NCBI RefSeq assembly: GCF_037137075.1
Contig: NZ_JBBBNV010000042.1
Coordinates: 1 to 24,216 of the forward strand
DNA length: 24,216 bases
Source: JBBBNV01 sp037137075
GTDB lineage: Bacteria > Bacillota > Bacilli > Paenibacillales > NBRC-103111
Direction: 5' to 3'
Within the stretch, counting starts at the first letter, position 1, and each line of letters opens with the position of its first letter. Position numbers and translations under genes: made by a program. Below are positions 16,997-23,733 of the stretch, piece after piece. The notes under the pieces were generated by a model that saw only the letters and a list, made by a program, of their open reading frames with translations, was not told the origin of the DNA and searched no databases.

Positions 16997-17335
16997 GACG
17001 GGATATGTTATTCATTCCGGACTGTTTCCTTGTCCTTCGTCCTGATCACATTCATTATGATGACCATCTGCGCGAATATCGTCTTGTTAAGCGGCATGGT
17101 CGGCGCGCGCAGTATTGTCCGGTTGCGTACGGTGGTGAAGGCCCCGAGCTGGAATTACAGGTCAAGTATCTGGAAGCAGCGGCCCGGGCTTTCTTTTTCT
17201 ATGAGCATGAGCCATCATAATACGGTTCCTAATCGGGAATCGTGTACTTGTAGAGGAAATGGCAGCTTCCTTGGCGAAATGATAGGGATACGGATTCAGT
17301 AAGGAAACAGCAGGGATTACGGATGAATACAAACC
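16997..17335. other. Intergenic stretch with one doubtful small ORF
   Basis: Between the sulfatase hairpin and the RNase H gene nothing clear is seen. A 71-codon frame (17005-17220, plus) ends in LEAAARAFFFYEHEPS, and an overlapping frame shows a hydrophobic run (FVLITFIMMTICANIVLLSG) beginning near 17030. Neither has a convincing ribosome binding site or a recognisable domain. The region could be the remnant of a degraded gene or the promoter region of the RNase H gene. Confidence 0.3.
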
Positions 17336-17347
17336 GAAGGAGATTCC

Positions 17348-17998
17348 ATGGCGAAGCAAAAGTATTATGTCGTTTGGGTCGGGCGGCAGCCCGGCGTATA
17401 TACGAGCTGGCCGGAGTGCCAGCGGCAGGTCAACCAGTTCGAAGGAGCCAAGTTCAAGGCCTATGAGTCCAACGTGGCGGCGGAGCAGGCTTTTCGCGCG
17501 GGCTGGAAGGGGAATTGGGGGCAAGGACAAGGACAACAGCCGCGGACAGCCGCGGGCCAAGTCTCGCCTGCAGAGGCTGAAGCAGCGGAACAAATTGATT
17601 ATGACAGCATCTCGGTGGATGTAGGAACCAACGGGAATCCCGGCCCTGTTGAGTATAAGGGCGTTGATACCCGGACAGGAGAAGTCATTTTTGAGAAAAG
17701 CCCGATTAGCAAAGGGACCAATAATTTGGGCGAGTTTCTGGCGATTGTACATGCGCTGAGTTATTTGCAGAAGCAGGGCAGCACTAAAACGGTATACAGC
17801 GACTCTCTCACAGCGATGAAGTGGGTCAGGCAAAAGGCAGTTTCGACGACGCTGCCCCGCGATGAATCGACCCGGGAAATTTGGGACCTGGTGGACCGGG
17901 CCGAGAACTGGCTGCGGACGAACACCTACAAGAACCAAATTCTCAAATGGCAAACGCAGAGCTGGGGCGAAATCAAAGCCGATTACAACCGAAAATAG
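17348..17998 (+). CDS. Ribonuclease H type 1 with N-terminal RHBD domain
   Basis: This 216-aa enzyme cleaves the RNA strand of RNA-DNA hybrids (R-loops, primer remnants) in the cytoplasm. Residues 5-50 (KYYVVWVGRQPGVYTSW, then KAYESNVAAEQAF) form the hybrid-binding domain also found in eukaryotic RNase H1. A Gln/Gly/Ala-rich linker follows, then the catalytic domain with SVDVGTNGNPG, NNLGEFLAIVHAL, YSDSLTAMKW and LKWQTQSWGEIKADY. The catalytic carboxylates are D91, E129, D152, E208 and D212, matching the D-E-D-E-D set of the structurally characterised Bacillus halodurans RNase H1, which it resembles closely. AAGGAG lies five bases before the ATG. It is monocistronic, with a terminator directly after it. 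Confidence 0.95.
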   Translation: MAKQKYYVVWVGRQPGVYTSWPECQRQVNQFEGAKFKAYESNVAAEQAFRAGWKGNWGQGQGQQPRTAAGQVSPAEAEAAEQIDYDSISVDVGTNGNPGPVEYKGVDTRTGEVIFEKSPISKGTNNLGEFLAIVHALSYLQKQGSTKTVYSDSLTAMKWVRQKAVSTTLPRDESTREIWDLVDRAENWLRTNTYKNQILKWQTQSWGEIKADYNRK

Positions 17999-18016
17999 GG
18001 AGCTGGCCTGCAAAAG

Positions 18017-18040
18017 GACACCGGAAACGGTGTCTTTTTT
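18017..18040 (+). terminator. Terminator of the RNase H gene
   Basis: GACACCG / CGGTGTC with a GAAA tetraloop runs into TTTTTT and lies 18 bases after the stop codon. Confidence 0.9.
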
Positions 18041-18068
18041 ATGCCGCCTTTTTGTGCGCTTGATTTCG

Positions 18069-18133
18069 GCTGAACGATGTTCAGCAAATGTTAAGTTTGC
18101 TTTCAGTCGGTATTCAGTTCCATGCGTTAAGAT
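18069..18133 (+). promoter_or_regulatory. Candidate activator-dependent promoter of the CotH gene
   Basis: A perfect dyad GCTGAACGATGTTCAGC (18069-18085) overlaps a second one, AGCAAA / TTTGCT (18083-18101). TTCAG occurs at 18080, 18102 and 18113, that is at 22- and 11-bp intervals on one helical face. The last repeat ends 10 bases before a -10-like TAAGAT (18128-18133), and the -35 position (AGTCGG) is unlike consensus. This architecture resembles promoters where an OmpR/PhoB-family regulator bound to 11-bp direct repeats replaces the -35. The identity of the regulator is unknown. Confidence 0.45.
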
Positions 18134-18201
18134 AAACCCTGTGAATTAGCAACGTCATCGTCACGGCTGCAATGAAGGCTTGCTACAAGGAGGATGGGGA
18201 A

Positions 18202-20160
18202 ATGAAATGGACTCACGTACTGAAAAAGTTTACGGTGGCGCTCGTATCCGCTGCAGTGGTTACCTCGGTGTCCGGGTTGGCCGGAACAGCGGCGCCAGCT
18301 TTGGCTGCGGATAGCGGGATAGCGCAGCCATATGAATCGTTATTTGAAGGCGACCGCATCATGGATGTGAAAGTAACGATTGCCGATGAGGATTGGCAGA
18401 GCATTTTGGCCAGCCCGCTGGATAAGGAATATAAACAGGCGACCGTGGAGGTCGACGGGAATGTGCTGGAGAATGTCGGCTTTTCGACGAAGGGCAATTT
18501 GACCTTGAAGGCGGTTGCGGGCATGAGCGATTCCGACCGGTACAGCTTCAGGCTGAAATTCGACAAATACGACAAATCGCAGACCCTGCTCGGACTGGAT
18601 AAAATGGTGCTGAATAACAGCTACTCGGACCCTTCCTTCCTGCGAGAGTATCTTCATTACGAAGCTCTGCGCAAGATCGGCATGGATGTGCCGCTTACCG
18701 TATTTACGAACCTGTATATAAACGGGGAGCTGTACGGCTTCTACGTCGGGGTGGAGGCTGTGGACGACAGCTATCTGAAAAGGAACTACGGCGAGGGCTA
18801 TGAAGAAGGTGTTCTGTATGACACGGACGAGAAAAGCTATCTCCAATACGAAGCGGGAAGCGAGTACGAATCCATCACCTATGATGGAGGTACAGAGGAC
18901 AACAAGGCATCCCTGAAACATTTCATCCAAACCCTGAATGAGATGCCAGCCGGGGAAAAAGGGGATATTGAAAGTGTTCTGAATGTCGATTCCGCTCTGC
19001 AGTACATTGCGGCGAATGCCGTGCTCGGCAACTATGACAGCTACAATGGCGATAAGGGCCATAACTATATGCTGTATGGCGATGCCTCCGGCAAGTATAC
19101 CGTTGTTCCTTGGGATTTCAACATGTCGTTCAACGGCTACTCCGGCGGTGGCGGCGGGCGCAATGCGGCGGGTATCGGAACAGCGGCCAACACCAACGCC
19201 ACCACAGCTTCCGTTGATGTGCCGGTTCTTGGAATCAGCATGGAAAGTGTGCCGATGATTAACCATTTGCTGCAAGTGCCGGAATACAAAACGAAGTATT
19301 TGGGCTATGTGTCCGAGGTGGTCACCTATCTGGAAGGCATACAGGGCCGGGTAGCCGAGCTGTCTGATTTAATTAGGCCTTCTGTGCAGGCGGACCCGAC
19401 GAAATTTTACACCATGGAGCAATTTGAATCGAACATGACGTATTCGACTGAAGGTGATAAAAACGGCGGTATGCAAGGCGGCGGTATGACCCCTCCGGAG
19501 GGGATGGAGGACATGACGCCTCCAGACGGCGATAGCCGGCCGGAGGGCGGTCCTGGAGGAGCGCGTCCGGAGGGAGCTTCCGGCGAGCGTCCGTCCCCGC
19601 CGGAAGGCGGCTTCGCTCAGGGCGGCGGCCAAGGACCGGGCCAAGGCCAAGGAATGGGCACGATGGCTTCTGGTTCCTTGCTGACCTTCGCATTAAATCG
19701 ACTGGCCAATTTGCAGGAGCAGCTTGGCCTCCCGGTCACACCGCTGCCGGAAGCTGCATCGTCAGACACTCCGGCCGCTTCGCAGACAGGAGCGGCGCAG
19801 GGGATCTCGGTTGTGCTGGACGGTCAAAGGGTTGTGTTCGACGACCAGCAGCCGGTGAATCAAAACGGCAGCATTCTGGCTCCGGTAAAAGCCATCTTCG
19901 AAGCGCTCGGGGCGACGGTAACGTGGGATGACGCGACCCGGACCGTAACTGCGGTCAAGGCCGATACAACGATTGTGCTGACTATCGGCAGTGAAACGGC
20001 GTATGTGAACAATGAGCCGGTCATTCTGGAGGCTCCCGCTTCCATCATCGGCGGCCGTACACTTGTGCCGGTCCGGTTTATCTCCGAGGGGCTTCATATG
20101 AATGTCGGCTGGGACCAGGCGGCTTCCGCTGTGACCATATCCAGCGCGGCGGCTCAATGA
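18202..20160 (+). CDS. Secreted CotH-family protein with copper-amine-oxidase-N-like domain
   Basis: This 652-aa exported protein has a signal peptide with probable cleavage after APALA (residue 35). Residues about 45-345 form a CotH domain: FSTKGNLTLK, NNSYSDPSFLREYLHYEAL, LYINGELYGFYVGVEAVDDSYL and NYMLYGDASGKYTVVPWDFNMSF, the last bearing the Asp expected to bind metal. CotH proteins are atypical kinases; spore-coat CotH phosphorylates coat proteins, but secreted relatives have unknown targets. A Gly/Pro/Glu-rich low-complexity segment (about 420-493) follows, then a C-terminal stalk domain of the copper amine oxidase N-terminal type (about 535-650; repeated LAPVKAIFEALGATVTWD and LVPVRFISEGLHMNVGWD), common in Paenibacillus exoproteins and presumably a wall or carbohydrate contact. 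ATG 18202 follows AAGGAGG by eight bases; the in-frame ATG 30 bases earlier lacks a site. Confidence 0.9.
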   Translation: MKWTHVLKKFTVALVSAAVVTSVSGLAGTAAPALAADSGIAQPYESLFEGDRIMDVKVTIADEDWQSILASPLDKEYKQATVEVDGNVLENVGFSTKGNLTLKAVAGMSDSDRYSFRLKFDKYDKSQTLLGLDKMVLNNSYSDPSFLREYLHYEALRKIGMDVPLTVFTNLYINGELYGFYVGVEAVDDSYLKRNYGEGYEEGVLYDTDEKSYLQYEAGSEYESITYDGGTEDNKASLKHFIQTLNEMPAGEKGDIESVLNVDSALQYIAANAVLGNYDSYNGDKGHNYMLYGDASGKYTVVPWDFNMSFNGYSGGGGGRNAAGIGTAANTNATTASVDVPVLGISMESVPMINHLLQVPEYKTKYLGYVSEVVTYLEGIQGRVAELSDLIRPSVQADPTKFYTMEQFESNMTYSTEGDKNGGMQGGGMTPPEGMEDMTPPDGDSRPEGGPGGARPEGASGERPSPPEGGFAQGGGQGPGQGQGMGTMASGSLLTFALNRLANLQEQLGLPVTPLPEAASSDTPAASQTGAAQGISVVLDGQRVVFDDQQPVNQNGSILAPVKAIFEALGATVTWDDATRTVTAVKADTTIVLTIGSETAYVNNEPVILEAPASIIGGRTLVPVRFISEGLHMNVGWDQAASAVTISSAAAQ

Positions 20161-20206
20161 GGAACGGATATACAGGGATAATGAAAGAGACTAAATAGCG
20201 CCAACG

Positions 20207-20238
20207 CAAAAAGGATGTCCATCGCGGCATCCTTTTTG
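20207..20238. terminator. Bidirectional terminator between CotH and APH-like pseudogene
   Basis: CAAAAAGGATG / CATCCTTTTTG is a perfect 11-bp stem with a 10-base loop. It carries an A-tract on one side and a T-tract on the other, so it can serve both convergent genes. Confidence 0.85.
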
Positions 20239-20272
20239 TGTTGTATATCATTACTGCTGCAATTTGCCGCGG

Positions 20273-20946
20273 TTACTTTAATCGATCGCTGATTAAAGGA
20301 AGCAGCAGTGCTTTCTCCTCGTCCGAGATCCATTCCGATAATCTGGCTGCCGCAACCGGCAGCATCCCTTCATTGATGGCACTGAATGGCAGACCCGAAT
20401 AAGCGAGATATTGCTCCAAATACACCTCGTTCATTGTATTTCTCATGCGTTCAAGCGCATCTGTAACGCTTTTTGGCGCTCCATCAGGCAAAGTGCCAAA
20501 GCGGAATAAGAGCAGTGTGCGGGCGACATCGCCGGCCGGATTTCCAACCGTGGCCGTCATCCAATCTATGACCCAGTTTTGTTCACCGATCAGTACATTA
20601 TCCGGGTGAAAATCACCATGGCATAAGCAGCTTCCATCCGGCAGACCATCCAAATAATCGATGATTTCCTTTTTCACCTTATCGGATAGCTGTGGTGCCC
20701 TCTGAATGTTCTGGGCCAGTACCGTTTTCTGCTTTTGAACGGGAGCGTTGTCCGTTAACTTCATGTCCAGCTCATATTGATGGATGTGATAGTGCAAATC
20801 GGCAAATGCTCTGGTTAAACTTCCTTCGGGAATCCGTGTCTGTATAGCTTTAAGATTTCCGCTTGATCGCGTACAAAGATTTCGGCTGTCCGGCCTTCGC
20901 CAATCTTTTTCAAGGCACCATCTCCTGCTGGGAAATTGTTCACCAT
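20273..20946 (-). pseudogene. Aminoglycoside phosphotransferase-family gene, internally deleted and frameshifted
   Basis: The family kinase fold is present in two frames. From the ATG at 20944-20946 a 43-residue piece reads MVNNFPAGDGALKKIGEG, then RTAEIFVRDQAEILKLYRHG, ending FPKEV and a TAA at 20815-20817; this is the usual nucleotide-binding N-terminal lobe start. Immediately afterwards the other frame continues with AFADLHYHIHQYELDM, VKKEIIDYLDGLPDGS, catalytic CHGDFHPDNVLIG and metal-binding VIDWMTATVGNPAGDVART, to TAA at 20273. Roughly 50 codons that normally lie between these pieces (rest of the N-lobe and the hinge) are missing, so a deletion that also changed the frame is the best explanation. 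The substrate of the intact ancestor (aminoglycoside, choline or other small molecule) is not predictable. The second frame remains open upstream into nonsense residues, so an ORF caller would annotate it as intact with a false N-terminus. Confidence 0.8.
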
Positions 20947-21429
20947 AGCATCGGGAATTCTCCTCTTTCACCCAAGTTATGATACATCTCTCCATACGAT
21001 TTGTAACGGAAAAAATGTCAGAGTCTGCCCAGGGCGTGAAGCCTCTCGTTGGCGCCATGCTCCCGCCCTTCCGTCGAAGCAAATCCTCCTTGCTCCATCA
21101 GCATAAATAATTGCCAACTGATTTGTAAGCGTCAGGCGGAGCCCCAACCGTTTTTTTTTCGTTACCGCTGAAAAGAAACCCGTTTTTCTTAGCTGTTGCA
21201 CACGAAGCAGTAATTTTTCGTAGGGGCTGCTGTAAATCTGCCTTTAATACCGATAAAACGCCTGATTGCTGGATATTTCTGGATACACAATGAACATTGT
21301 ATGGGTCGATTATCGATCCAGCTCAAATAGGGATACATAGCGAACCGCCCTCAGAACATCCGCACCGCGCGCAGCTCCCAGCGCGCAGTGTTTCGCTGCA
21401 TGACGGCGGTCGGTCGACCAATGGTTATG
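20947..21429. other. Gene-poor stretch upstream of pseudogene
   Basis: No convincing gene, RNA or mobile element is seen. The stretch contains AGAGGAG (minus strand, near 20963-20969), possibly the old ribosome binding site of the pseudogene; a perfect palindrome ACAATGAACATTGT (21287-21300); and a GC-rich segment with GCGCGCAG repeated twice near 21370-21390. Small open frames here lack ribosome binding sites and domains. Confidence 0.4.
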
Positions 21430-21483
21430 TTATACACGGGCATGTGGACAACATGTGGATAATTTTTAATAATATGTGGATAA
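21430..21483. other. DnaA-box cluster
   Basis: TGTGGATAA, the reverse complement of the perfect DnaA box TTATCCACA, occurs at 21454-21462 and 21475-21483. TGTGGACAA at 21443-21451 differs by one base, and a box-like TTATACACG in the opposite orientation lies at 21430-21438. Starts of the three parallel boxes are 11 and 21 bp apart, close to one and two helical turns. AT-rich TTTTTAATAATA separates the two perfect boxes. No dnaA, dnaN or replication gene is present, so a chromosomal DnaA-binding cluster is likelier than an origin. Confidence 0.6.
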
Positions 21484-21512
21484 TTTCTTGAATTAGAGAT
21501 TTGTTCTAAATA

Positions 21513-21659
21513 CTATAGCCTCAAGGAAAGCTGCTGGACGAGCTCCTCCTGGCAGACGGTTTCTTCCTTCCCCATTGATGACGCGGACGAGTAACGGTTT
21601 CCGGGGACCTTTATGTGATAGAAGCCGGGGATCCGTATCACCCGGTCCCAATTCGTCAT
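21513..21659 (-). CDS. Possible 48-aa small protein
   Basis: On the minus strand, ATG at 21659 opens a 48-codon frame (MTNWDRVIRIPGFYHIKVPG at the start, EELVQQLSLRL at the end). Its third codon positions are about 70% GC, like the neighbouring real genes, and its composition is protein-like. No ribosome binding site is evident and no family is recognised. An overlapping frame (21493-21711) is longer but has less typical third positions. It may be a genuine small gene or a fragment of a larger lost gene. Confidence 0.3.
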   Translation of the reverse strand: MTNWDRVIRIPGFYHIKVPGNRYSSASSMGKEETVCQEELVQQLSLRL

Positions 21660-21706
21660 CGTCGGGTCGGAATTGAATTTTTTTGAATGAGCGCTTGTGG
21701 TATCGA

Positions 21707-21738
21707 AACAAAAAAAAGAACGCCGTCAGGCGCTCTTT
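21707..21738 (-). terminator. Terminator of the DUF1304 gene
   Basis: On the minus strand AAAGAGCGCC / GGCGTTCTTT (one G-U pair, TGAC loop) is followed by an uninterrupted T-run. It begins 10 bases after the DUF1304 stop codon. Confidence 0.85.
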
Positions 21739-21747
21739 CGTTACGGA

Positions 21748-22104
21748 CTATAAAAACAAGACGGCGAGCAGGGCGATAATGGCAGGAAGCCCTTGCTTGA
21801 GCAGGATGGACCTGCTGACAGTGGCTCCTCCATAAAGCGCCGCGATAAGGACACAGCACAAGAAGAACAGCGTCAGTTGTCCGCCGAATTCCGCATTCGG
21901 ATGCACAAGACCCCAAATTAAGCCTGCCGCCAGGAAGCCGTTATACAATCCCTGATTTGCAGCAAGCGCCTTCGAGGCTTCCGCGAATTCCTTAGTCGTA
22001 CCGAACGTCTTCATCCCTCTGGGGGAGGTCCACAAAAACATTTCCAGACACAGGATGTACACATGCTCCACAGCCACAATACCGACCAAAATCGAGCTTA
22101 TCAA
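21748..22104 (-). CDS. DUF1304 integral membrane protein
   Basis: This 118-aa protein has about four transmembrane helices and the conserved DUF1304 segments VAVEHVYILCLEMFLW, RGMKTFG, FAEASKALAANQGLYNGFLA and GLIWG. Length and motif order match the family; its function is not known. The start is TTG at 22104, preceded by AAGAGG eight bases upstream; no in-frame ATG lies before the first conserved residues (EH, LEMFLW). It is monocistronic with its own promoter (22151-22178) and terminator. Confidence 0.85.
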   Translation of the reverse strand: MISSILVGIVAVEHVYILCLEMFLWTSPRGMKTFGTTKEFAEASKALAANQGLYNGFLAAGLIWGLVHPNAEFGGQLTLFFLCCVLIAALYGGATVSRSILLKQGLPAIIALLAVLFL

Positions 22105-22150
22105 CAGAAACGCCTCTTTTCTCCAGGATAAATGACAGGTTTTACCTTCT

Positions 22151-22178
22151 ATTATACGACCCGGGGGACAAGATGCAA
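22151..22178 (-). promoter_or_regulatory. Promoter of the DUF1304 gene
   Basis: On the minus strand a perfect -10 TATAAT (22151-22156) follows TTGCAT (22173-22178) with a 16-base spacer. The predicted start near 22144 leaves a leader of about 40 nt. Confidence 0.6.
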
Positions 22179-22397
22179 GGTGTTAGAGCGTGCGCTTAGA
22201 TCTGCCGAAGGCTCGGAGGGGTTCATCGGTTTTCAGGCTTCGAAGGACAAGCGGCAAAACTGCCTGCGGGTCTACAAATTTCCCATCATTTTGTCGATAA
22301 AAAGGAAGGAACTAGAAATATGCTTTTTGTTTCCTGTGCTCGTAAAGAAATCCGCTGCTTAGAAGCCTGCGAACGAGCAGCCCAGTCCAATGAAGCC
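22179..22397. other. Intergenic stretch before the SUFU gene
   Basis: No gene is supported here. A weak promoter candidate for the downstream gene is TTGTCG (22291-22296) with TAGAAA (22313-22318), 16 bases apart. A 76-codon open frame across it has no ribosome binding site and no recognisable domain. Confidence 0.35.
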
Positions 22398-22410
22398 GAG
22401 GTGAAGAACG

Positions 22411-23151
22411 ATGGTTAAGCCATCCAGTTATTCGGAAGCGGGAAATCCGATATATAAGTATGAAGACAAGGAACGGGAATGGACGCCGCCTGAATATGGG
22501 GAGGAGGGCTGGAGCGAGAAAATCGAAGCCCATGTGGAAAAATACGTCGGACCCATCGATCACGTCTTCCATGAAATTTTGTCCGATTTGGTCCATATTG
22601 ATGTGTATCATATCAAGCCGACAGAAGCGCGGAATTTTCATACGCTATTTACGACAGGAATGAGCTACAAGCCGATGAATGTGCCGGAAGGCCAGGAGGA
22701 TTATCGCTATGCGGAGCTGATGATGTGCCTCCCGCCGGAGTGGCCGATTTCAAGCGAGGCGTTTCAGGAGCAAGAGAATTATTGGCCCATTCAGTGGCTG
22801 AAAATGCTGGCCCGGTTCCCGCATGATTTCCAGACGTGGCTTGGCGACGGGCATACCATGCCGAACGGAGATCCTGCCAATCCGTTATCTGGCCAGACGG
22901 AGATGAACGGCATCATTTTGCTTCGGCCGATTACGGTTCACCCGGATTTCCTGACGCTTCCGATGGACGAGGAACGAACCGTGCGGTTTTATTGCATTGT
23001 GCCGCTGTACGGGGAGGAGATGGAGTTCAAGCTGAAGTACGGGTACAGTAAACTGACCGACAAATTCGACGAGCACGGGATGAACGAGGTATTCCAGCCA
23101 AACCGGAAAAAGGTGTGCAAAAAATCCCGCTTCTCCTTCTGGAAAAAATAA
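22411..23151 (+). CDS. Suppressor-of-fused (SUFU) domain protein
   Basis: This 246-aa protein carries a bacterial SUFU domain across about residues 42-225: GPIDHVFHEILSDLVHIDVY, then NFHTLFTTGMSYKPMNVPEG, YAELMMCLPPEWPI, WPIQWLKMLARFPHDFQTWL, NGIILLRPI and FYCIVPLYGEEMEFKLKYG. No signal peptide or membrane segment is present; the C-terminus is basic (NRKKVCKKSRFSFWKK). Bacterial SUFU proteins are often immunity proteins of contact-dependent or polymorphic toxins, but also occur alone in Bacilli with no known role. No toxin gene adjoins, so the function is undetermined. The ATG follows GAGGTGA by six bases. Confidence 0.85.
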   Translation: MVKPSSYSEAGNPIYKYEDKEREWTPPEYGEEGWSEKIEAHVEKYVGPIDHVFHEILSDLVHIDVYHIKPTEARNFHTLFTTGMSYKPMNVPEGQEDYRYAELMMCLPPEWPISSEAFQEQENYWPIQWLKMLARFPHDFQTWLGDGHTMPNGDPANPLSGQTEMNGIILLRPITVHPDFLTLPMDEERTVRFYCIVPLYGEEMEFKLKYGYSKLTDKFDEHGMNEVFQPNRKKVCKKSRFSFWKK

Positions 23152-23161
23152 TGGCCGGCAG

Positions 23162-23205
23162 GGCCTCTGCCCAGCTCGAAGCGTTGGACAGGGGCCTTCC
23201 TTATG
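23162..23205 (+). terminator. Imperfect terminator after SUFU gene
   Basis: GGCCTCTGCCC can pair with GGACAGGGGCC (one wobble, one mismatch) around a loop of about 15 bases, followed by TTCCTT. The T-tract is poor, so this is a tentative call. Confidence 0.4.
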
Positions 23206-23286
23206 AAGAAATAACGTTGTACGGCTGGCCCGGAGCGATAGTTTTCTGATGAAACAAAAAAAATTTTGAAAGGGGATACAAAACGT

Positions 23287-23315
23287 TTGCTTTCCCGTAA
23301 GGACTGTGGTAAGAT
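23287..23315 (+). promoter_or_regulatory. csp promoter
   Basis: TTGCTT (23287-23292) and TAAGAT (23310-23315) are separated by exactly 17 bases, and TGG directly before the -10 makes it an extended -10 element. Predicted initiation near 23322 leaves a leader of about 133 nt, unusually long for so small a gene. Confidence 0.75.
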
Positions 23316-23321
23316 ATGATT

Positions 23322-23454
23322 ATAAATTATGACCTGAATTCACATATTGTAAAGGGTTATCATTTTGTCAGAGAGTAACCTTTTCCAATATGTGAATTTT
23401 TTATTTCTTCGGGATAAAGAAGGTCATGTAAATTATTTTTGGAGGTAATTACCC
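23322..23454 (+). ncRNA. Structured 5' leader of the cold-shock gene
   Basis: A long hairpin pairs 23337-23360 with 23375-23398 (AATTCACATATTG / CAATATGTGAATT outside, AAAGGGTTA / TAACCTTTT inside) with one mismatch and a 14-base loop, and is followed at once by TTTTATTT. ATGACCT (23329-23335) can pair with AGGTCAT (23421-23427) to close around it, with a small TTTAT / ATAAA hairpin in between, suggesting a three-way junction. The ribosome binding site GGAGG (23441-23445) lies just downstream. Long structured leaders that refold in the cold are known for csp mRNAs such as E. coli cspA; here it could be a thermosensor, an attenuator, or both. Confidence 0.6.
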
Positions 23455-23655
23455 ATGCAAACAGGAACAGTAAAATGGTTTAACGCAGAAAAAGGCTTTG
23501 GCTTCATCGAGGTTGAAGGCGGAAGCGACGTATTCGTACACTTCAGCGCAATCGTTGGCGACGGCTTCAAAACATTGGACGAAGGCCAACGCGTGGAGTT
23601 CAACGTTGTTCAAGGCAACCGTGGTCCTCAAGCTGAGAACGTTGTAAAATTGTAA
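23455..23655 (+). CDS. Cold-shock protein (CspA/CspB family)
   Basis: This 66-aa single cold-shock domain binds single-stranded RNA and DNA and acts as an RNA chaperone at low temperature. RNP1 is KGFGFIE (about residues 13-19) and RNP2 is VFVHFSAI (about 26-33); the conserved start GTVKWFN and end GPQAENV are present. Length equals the family norm. GGAGG at 23441 precedes the ATG by nine bases. Its codons are those of a highly expressed gene (AAA, GAA, GTA, CAA). Expression should be governed by the strong promoter and long leader. A YdjO-type gene follows after a strong terminator. Confidence 0.97.
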   Translation: MQTGTVKWFNAEKGFGFIEVEGGSDVFVHFSAIVGDGFKTLDEGQRVEFNVVQGNRGPQAENVVKL

Positions 23656-23663
23656 TTTCTGCT

Positions 23664-23700
23664 AAAAATGCCCTTAACGTGAGTTAAGGGCATTTTTTTT
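23664..23700 (+). terminator. Strong terminator after csp
   Basis: A perfect 15-bp stem AAAAATGCCCTTAAC / GTTAAGGGCATTTTT with a GTGA tetraloop is followed by TTT. It starts nine bases after the csp stop codon. Confidence 0.95.
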
Positions 23701-23733
23701 GGGCAACCTATGAAAAAAAGGGAGGCGTCTTCC

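Noticed and set aside
17162..18013. 283-codon minus-strand frame opposite the RNase H gene
   Set aside because: The plus strand encodes a complete RNase H with all catalytic carboxylates; the antisense frame has no signature.
18069..18085. LexA (SOS) box before the CotH gene
   Set aside because: The half-sites GAAC and GTTC are separated by three bases, not four as in the Bacillus LexA box.
20977..21201. 74-codon minus-strand frame upstream of the APH-like pseudogene
   Set aside because: Odd composition, no ribosome binding site and no recognisable domain.
21430..21483. Chromosomal oriC or active plasmid origin
   Set aside because: Too few boxes and no dnaA, dnaN, rep or par gene nearby; a DnaA-binding cluster is the more modest reading.
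22132..22362. 76-codon plus-strand frame in the DUF1304-SUFU intergenic region
   Set aside because: It starts over the DUF1304 promoter and has no ribosome binding site or domain.
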